Origin: CAZADH01 sp964483805 | GTDB taxonomy: Bacteria; Muiribacteriota; Ozemobacteria; Ozemobacterales; Ozemobacteraceae | Assembly (NCBI GenBank): GCA_964483805.1 | Contig: CAZADH010000014.1 | Coordinates: 1-43,124, forward strand | Direction: 5' to 3' | DNA length: 43,124 nt | Part shown: positions 40,601 to 43,124 of the stretch, piece after piece | Position numbering within the stretch: position 1 is the first letter of the stretch | How the letters are laid out: each line of letters starts with the position of its first letter | The notes under the pieces: generated by a model | Seen by the model: the letters and a program-made list of their open reading frames with translations, nothing else | What the model was told of the DNA's origin: nothing | Database searches by the model: none | Position numbers and translations under genes: made by a program

Positions 40601-43124
40601 TGTTGGCCGAGAGCGTGTGCGCCATCCCGACGATGGTATCGGCGAACCGCCGCACCCGTTCGTCGAGGAGCGCGTTGCCGACGCCCCGGCGCGCGATCAT
40701 CTCGAGCACGAGGTCGTTGCGTTCGCGCGCCTCGCGATCGAGCGTCACCCGCTGAGCGGCGGTGGCGGCCCGGTCCGTCTGCCATACAACGTATGTCGGA
40801 AACAACAGCAACGCCATACCGAGGAGCAGTGCGCCCACCCGGCCGGCGAATACCCAGCCCTGAGGCCATGCCGGCACGAGGGTCTCGCCTGAATTCGCCA
40901 CCGGCACCGTGGACTGCGGTGCCGGCGATGCGCCAGACGACCGCGGACGCGCCGGGGGTGCACCCGTCGACGCAGGACCGGGTGCCGTCCCGGCCGCCCC
41001 GGTTCCAGCCGCGGGGCCAAGTTCACCCAGCAACCGCGGTCCATCGATCGTCCAGGCCTCATCGTCGGCCATGGCGACACCGCCGGTCGTTGCCGAACCG
41101 CCGGCACCGACGAGACGGCGGCAGACCGGCGCGGGCAACGCCGCCGCCCGCTGCACGTTCCCGTCGATTACGATCGGCGCGCTCGCCGTCTTGGTCAGGG
41201 CTTCGAGCTTCGCCGCCGCCTTGACCGGCCGCCCCACCACGGTGAAATCGAGGCGCCCGGCCGCAGTACCGATACCGCCAACCACCACCGTTCCCGCGGC
41301 GATGCCGACACCAATCGCGTAACGAAACTGCCCGTCGCGCTCGCGCCGGGCGTTGATCTGCGCCAACGCATCGAGCATGCGCGCCGCGGCGACACACGCG
41401 CGGCGGGCGGCATTGGCCTGGTCCGCCGCCACTTCTCCCACATCGGCACCGGAACCATCGTCCTCGAAAATCGCCTGGATCGCGTCACCGATGAACTTGT
41501 CGACCTTGCCGCCACACCGGCCGATGATGTCGGCCATGCGGGTGTAGTGGTGGTTGAGCAGCGCCGTCATCGTTGCCGGCGCCTCGCGTTCGCAGTGCCC
41601 GGTGAAATCGCGGACATCGGAGACCAGGATGACTGCCTCCTGCCGCCGCCCGACCCCGACGCTGGCCAGATCATGGCTGTCGGCGATCGACTGCAGCGCC
41701 TGCCCGGACACCAGGGTCGCCAGTCGATGGCGCGCCTGCAAACCGCCGATCATGCGATCGAACGCCAGACTCAGACGTCCCAACTCGTCGGCCCGTTGCA
41801 GGTGGAGGGTCTGCTGCAGATCACCGGCAGCCACCCGCTCGAGGCCGCGCTGGATATGGGTCACCGGGGTGACGACGCGGGCACCGACCACGACACCCAA
41901 CAGCATCATGATCGCCACACTCGCGACCAACAGCAGGGCGAGCCAGTGCCGACGCGCACGCAGGTCCGCCGTGAACGGCGTCATATCGATACCGGCCAGC
42001 AATACCGTGTCTTGCAGTGCCCGCGCGGGCGCGGCCAGCAACAGGTAGGCATTGGCGGCATCCTCGACGAGCACCGGACCGTGCCGCAACAAGGCCCGTG
42101 CGCCCACGGCCTGCATGCGCTCGGCGTAACCGCGGGGCGGCGCCAGGCCCACCGCAAGGTCGCCACGCCGCCACACGAAAGCGGCGAGGTCGACAGCCAC
42201 GCCGTGTCGCTCGAACACCGCCTGCCGCGATGATGCCAGGACGGCGCGGTCGAGAACGTGGTGATCCCACACCGTCAATACTGCATATTGCTCTCTCCCC
42301 GACGGCAGCAGAAACTCGTGCAACATCGTCGACTGGTGGCGGCCCACCCGCATGCTCTCCAGTTCCGATCGGCTCCAGATCACCGCACTGACGAAGGGGG
42401 ACCCGCATCCCTGCTCGTAGAGCTGCGCCAACGCCAGTTCCTCGGGGGTGCGCGGGTCGGGGGGCAGGCGAATCCCCGGATCGCGTACCTGCTGCAGTTT
42501 GCGCATGGCCCCCACCACGCCACCCCGGTAAAAGCGAATCAGGGCCGCCAACTCCTCGCCGCGCGCCAGGTCGAGCGGTGTGGTGGCAACGAAGCGACCG
42601 TGATCGTCAAAGAGCGCCAGCAGGCTCAACGGCAAAGAAGTCGCCGCGGTCGCCCGGCCCGCATCGTTACCGTATCCGCGCAGCGCCGCCTCGATGACGC
42701 CCGGATGGTCGAGACCGCCGGCGCGCAACCGCGCCAGCAGATCCGGATCGCCGACCATCTCGAGGAAAGCCGCCCGGTAGCGGTCGTTGTAGGCGTCTTT
42801 GCGACTGTCGACCGCCGTCAGCTCGTTGGCCAACAGGCGACGAAGCGCATCGTTCTGCGTCCGCTCCCGTTCGACCAGCGCCGCATACCCAACGAGACCG
42901 CCGAGAACCAGGGGCAGACTCGAGGCCAGCAGGAAAAGCACGGCGAAGCGTTGCCGCAGCCCGACGCGCACGGCCCTGCCGCCCAGACGCAGCCACGCCG
43001 CGAGGAGCAATACAATGAGTGACGTGCGCACCCCAAGCAACCAGGCCGGCACGTGCGGTCGTTCGACCGCCGGCACCACCGCCACCGCGAGATACCGCGT
43101 GTTGGTCACATGTCGGGAGTAGAG
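37698..43124 (-). CDS. Giant membrane protein with two sensor-HAMP-class III nucleotide cyclase modules (5' end outside window)
   Basis: At least 1803 residues (numbered from a GTG at 43109; the frame stays open to the edge, so the start is probably outside). Module 1: membrane segments at about 25-75, extracytoplasmic sensor, helix at about 387-412, HAMP, cyclase domain at about 490-660. Module 2: helix at about 748-770, first ectodomain, two helices near 1080-1140, second ectodomain to about 1540, helix, HAMP, cyclase at about 1620-1795. Domain 1 has metal Asp D498 and D542 but K630 and K634 replace the catalytic Asn and Arg. Domain 2 keeps N1744 and R1748 (V-N-L-A-A-R) but G1630 replaces the first metal Asp. 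The Lys/Thr pair for adenine (K1670, T1737) suggests cAMP. Confidence 0.9.
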   Translation of the reverse strand, partial: LYSRHVTNTRYLAVAVVPAVERPHVPAWLLGVRTSLIVLLLAAWLRLGGRAVRVGLRQRFAVLFLLASSLPLVLGGLVGYAALVERERTQNDALRRLLANELTAVDSRKDAYNDRYRAAFLEMVGDPDLLARLRAGGLDHPGVIEAALRGYGNDAGRATAATSLPLSLLALFDDHGRFVATTPLDLARGEELAALIRFYRGGVVGAMRKLQQVRDPGIRLPPDPRTPEELALAQLYEQGCGSPFVSAVIWSRSELESMRVGRHQSTMLHEFLLPSGREQYAVLTVWDHHVLDRAVLASSRQAVFERHGVAVDLAAFVWRRGDLAVGLAPPRGYAERMQAVGARALLRHGPVLVEDAANAYLLLAAPARALQDTVLLAGIDMTPFTADLRARRHWLALLLVASVAIMMLLGVVVGARVVTPVTHIQRGLERVAAGDLQQTLHLQRADELGRLSLAFDRMIGGLQARHRLATLVSGQALQSIADSHDLASVGVGRRQEAVILVSDVRDFTGHCEREAPATMTALLNHHYTRMADIIGRCGGKVDKFIGDAIQAIFEDDGSGADVGEVAADQANAARRACVAAARMLDALAQINARRERDGQFRYAIGVGIAAGTVVVGGIGTAAGRLDFTVVGRPVKAAAKLEALTKTASAPIVIDGNVQRAAALPAPVCRRLVGAGGSATTGGVAMADDEAWTIDGPRLLGELGPAAGTGAAGTAPGPASTGAPPARPRSSGASPAPQSTVPVANSGETLVPAWPQGWVFAGRVGALLLGMALLLFPTYVVWQTDRAATAAQRVTLDREARERNDLVLEMIARRGVGNALLDERVRRFADTIVGMAHTLSANNPRAALGSAAALVAARSDTVSLGLIGYTIVPIASVSWVETASRAVMVRPDSSMAAWERDGWSAGLGEGEHAFFRRMLARVAATQGLTTVFLPSTRENRDMVREFQRVAGVTLDIGDMAGRYCARSMIGEIAGRPVVILWVPLIQRDQAAVGAALLATARAAGRTADDLGRASFYGPARALGAAVFVVARQTAEAEPARHLLANLEDTGVELAVLPTAGTSTAQLSSAWSQGALARFLAGDPEPARRAGWVVSSGTAVLDQPYTVWLASRALPDGGIATTAALAPVLCAFLLLGSGILFVTVFSDAGLTRSIGSLLIGGFLLAGVLPLAVVDRVTTEWLAALRASAAERVRGEVRAKIDAFEERVPAQRSWILAEMVAVARSPRLAALMDAAVVEANRADHRTSTAAGASETLATGTAAWRLGKVMDAATQRMVRRWQPLRLNKFVVTSHTGFQVGAALQGGRGQEGDSLVEAVAAIGSERLAMLNPELAIAEGDGQGVAAAARKEMVTQGGLRLAQSVYGADLMMQFVNDWRGPAIMESGVGQQAVLTCGVPDSVRPRYAVTWVFRCDQTDWPAADRVYRQQSAPLPVGFLRADMLHSVQAPISVSLEVRLSTSPGRAAEIPGFRRAIELVSQRNGPVSMRLQAGDQAALFEGRPARFSNALVWCGLAPEAPLDEEARDLRRTVNILLLAAGLATLLLGWSAARDLLQPVRELDSAMMAIDRGAYETRLPTDRADEFGDLCRSFNTMARGLQERELLGRMVSAAARKAVDSDGAASAGGGGASEIRSMTVLFLGVPRFQEVLAHMAPQDLMAALNRQSAAVCAEIMRQGGDVDKLLGDKILAVFYHEGRAATQAVQAAVAAGRNLLVAARAGDLPLPLAGGIHCGPVLIGLLGAGSRRDHTVIGDAVNLAARIEAAAEDLGGSGELVISAEAHALAAAGGEPIVATPLAVTTVKGKRRAVSLLRVSL

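Overview
This is a 43 kb piece of a GC-rich bacterial chromosome (about two-thirds G+C by eye), densely coding, with no rRNA, tRNA, CRISPR array, phage or intact transposase visible. Several signs point to a deep-branching, probably Gram-negative lineage that shares regulators with Gram-positives: the end of a WhiA gene, a HutP-like RNA-binding protein, mannose-family PTS genes and an HPr with both His15 and Ser46, next to type II secretion components, exported Sec substrates and giant Ala/Pro-rich linker proteins. A candidate phylum such as Riflebacteria would fit, but that is inference only.

Layout. (1) 1-4009: 3' end of whiA; then, on the minus strand, ECF sigma factor -> zinc-finger anti-sigma factor -> a T2SF-GspE fusion ATPase -> an exported protein. 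(2) 4119-4229: repeat cluster with a perfect 32-bp inverted repeat, followed by a sigma70-type promoter. (3) 4330-14405: carbohydrate cluster: HutP-like regulator, PTS EIIA and EIIB, ABC ATPase, sugar-binding lipoprotein, GH57 glucanotransferase, EIIC, EIID, hairpin, new promoter, HPr and Enzyme I. Sugar uptake, phosphorylation and glucan processing are co-located; no ABC permease is present. (4) 14592-22428: secretin-N-domain-like exported protein, a 1488-residue zinc-ribbon/HEAT-repeat protein, and a family 4 uracil-DNA glycosylase. (5) 22660-26411: GspG-like minor pseudopilin (minus strand), then a tightly overlapped cobalt/nickel ECF transporter operon (CbiMN fusion, CbiQ, CbiO) ending in a methyltransferase. 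(6) 26528-33302: exported peroxiredoxin with an operator-like palindrome, then a reactive-sulfur operon: exported persulfide-dioxygenase-like/rhodanese protein, split YeeE/YedE thiosulfate-type transporter whose second half carries three rhodanese domains, and a secreted protein. (7) 33314-37615: radical SAM protein and exported beta-propeller protein on the minus strand, then a 2[4Fe-4S] ferredoxin. (8) 37698-43124: a very large membrane protein (minus strand, 5' end outside the window) with two internally duplicated sensor-HAMP-nucleotide-cyclase modules.

Two observations stand out. First, a short interrupted palindrome, CAATAC-NNN-GTATTG and close variants, recurs roughly once per kilobase on both strands, inside genes and between them, in DNA where such AT-rich words should be rare. 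Second, the two cyclase domains have lost complementary halves of the catalytic set, so that one composite active site should survive in the chain, the arrangement known from mammalian transmembrane adenylyl cyclases.
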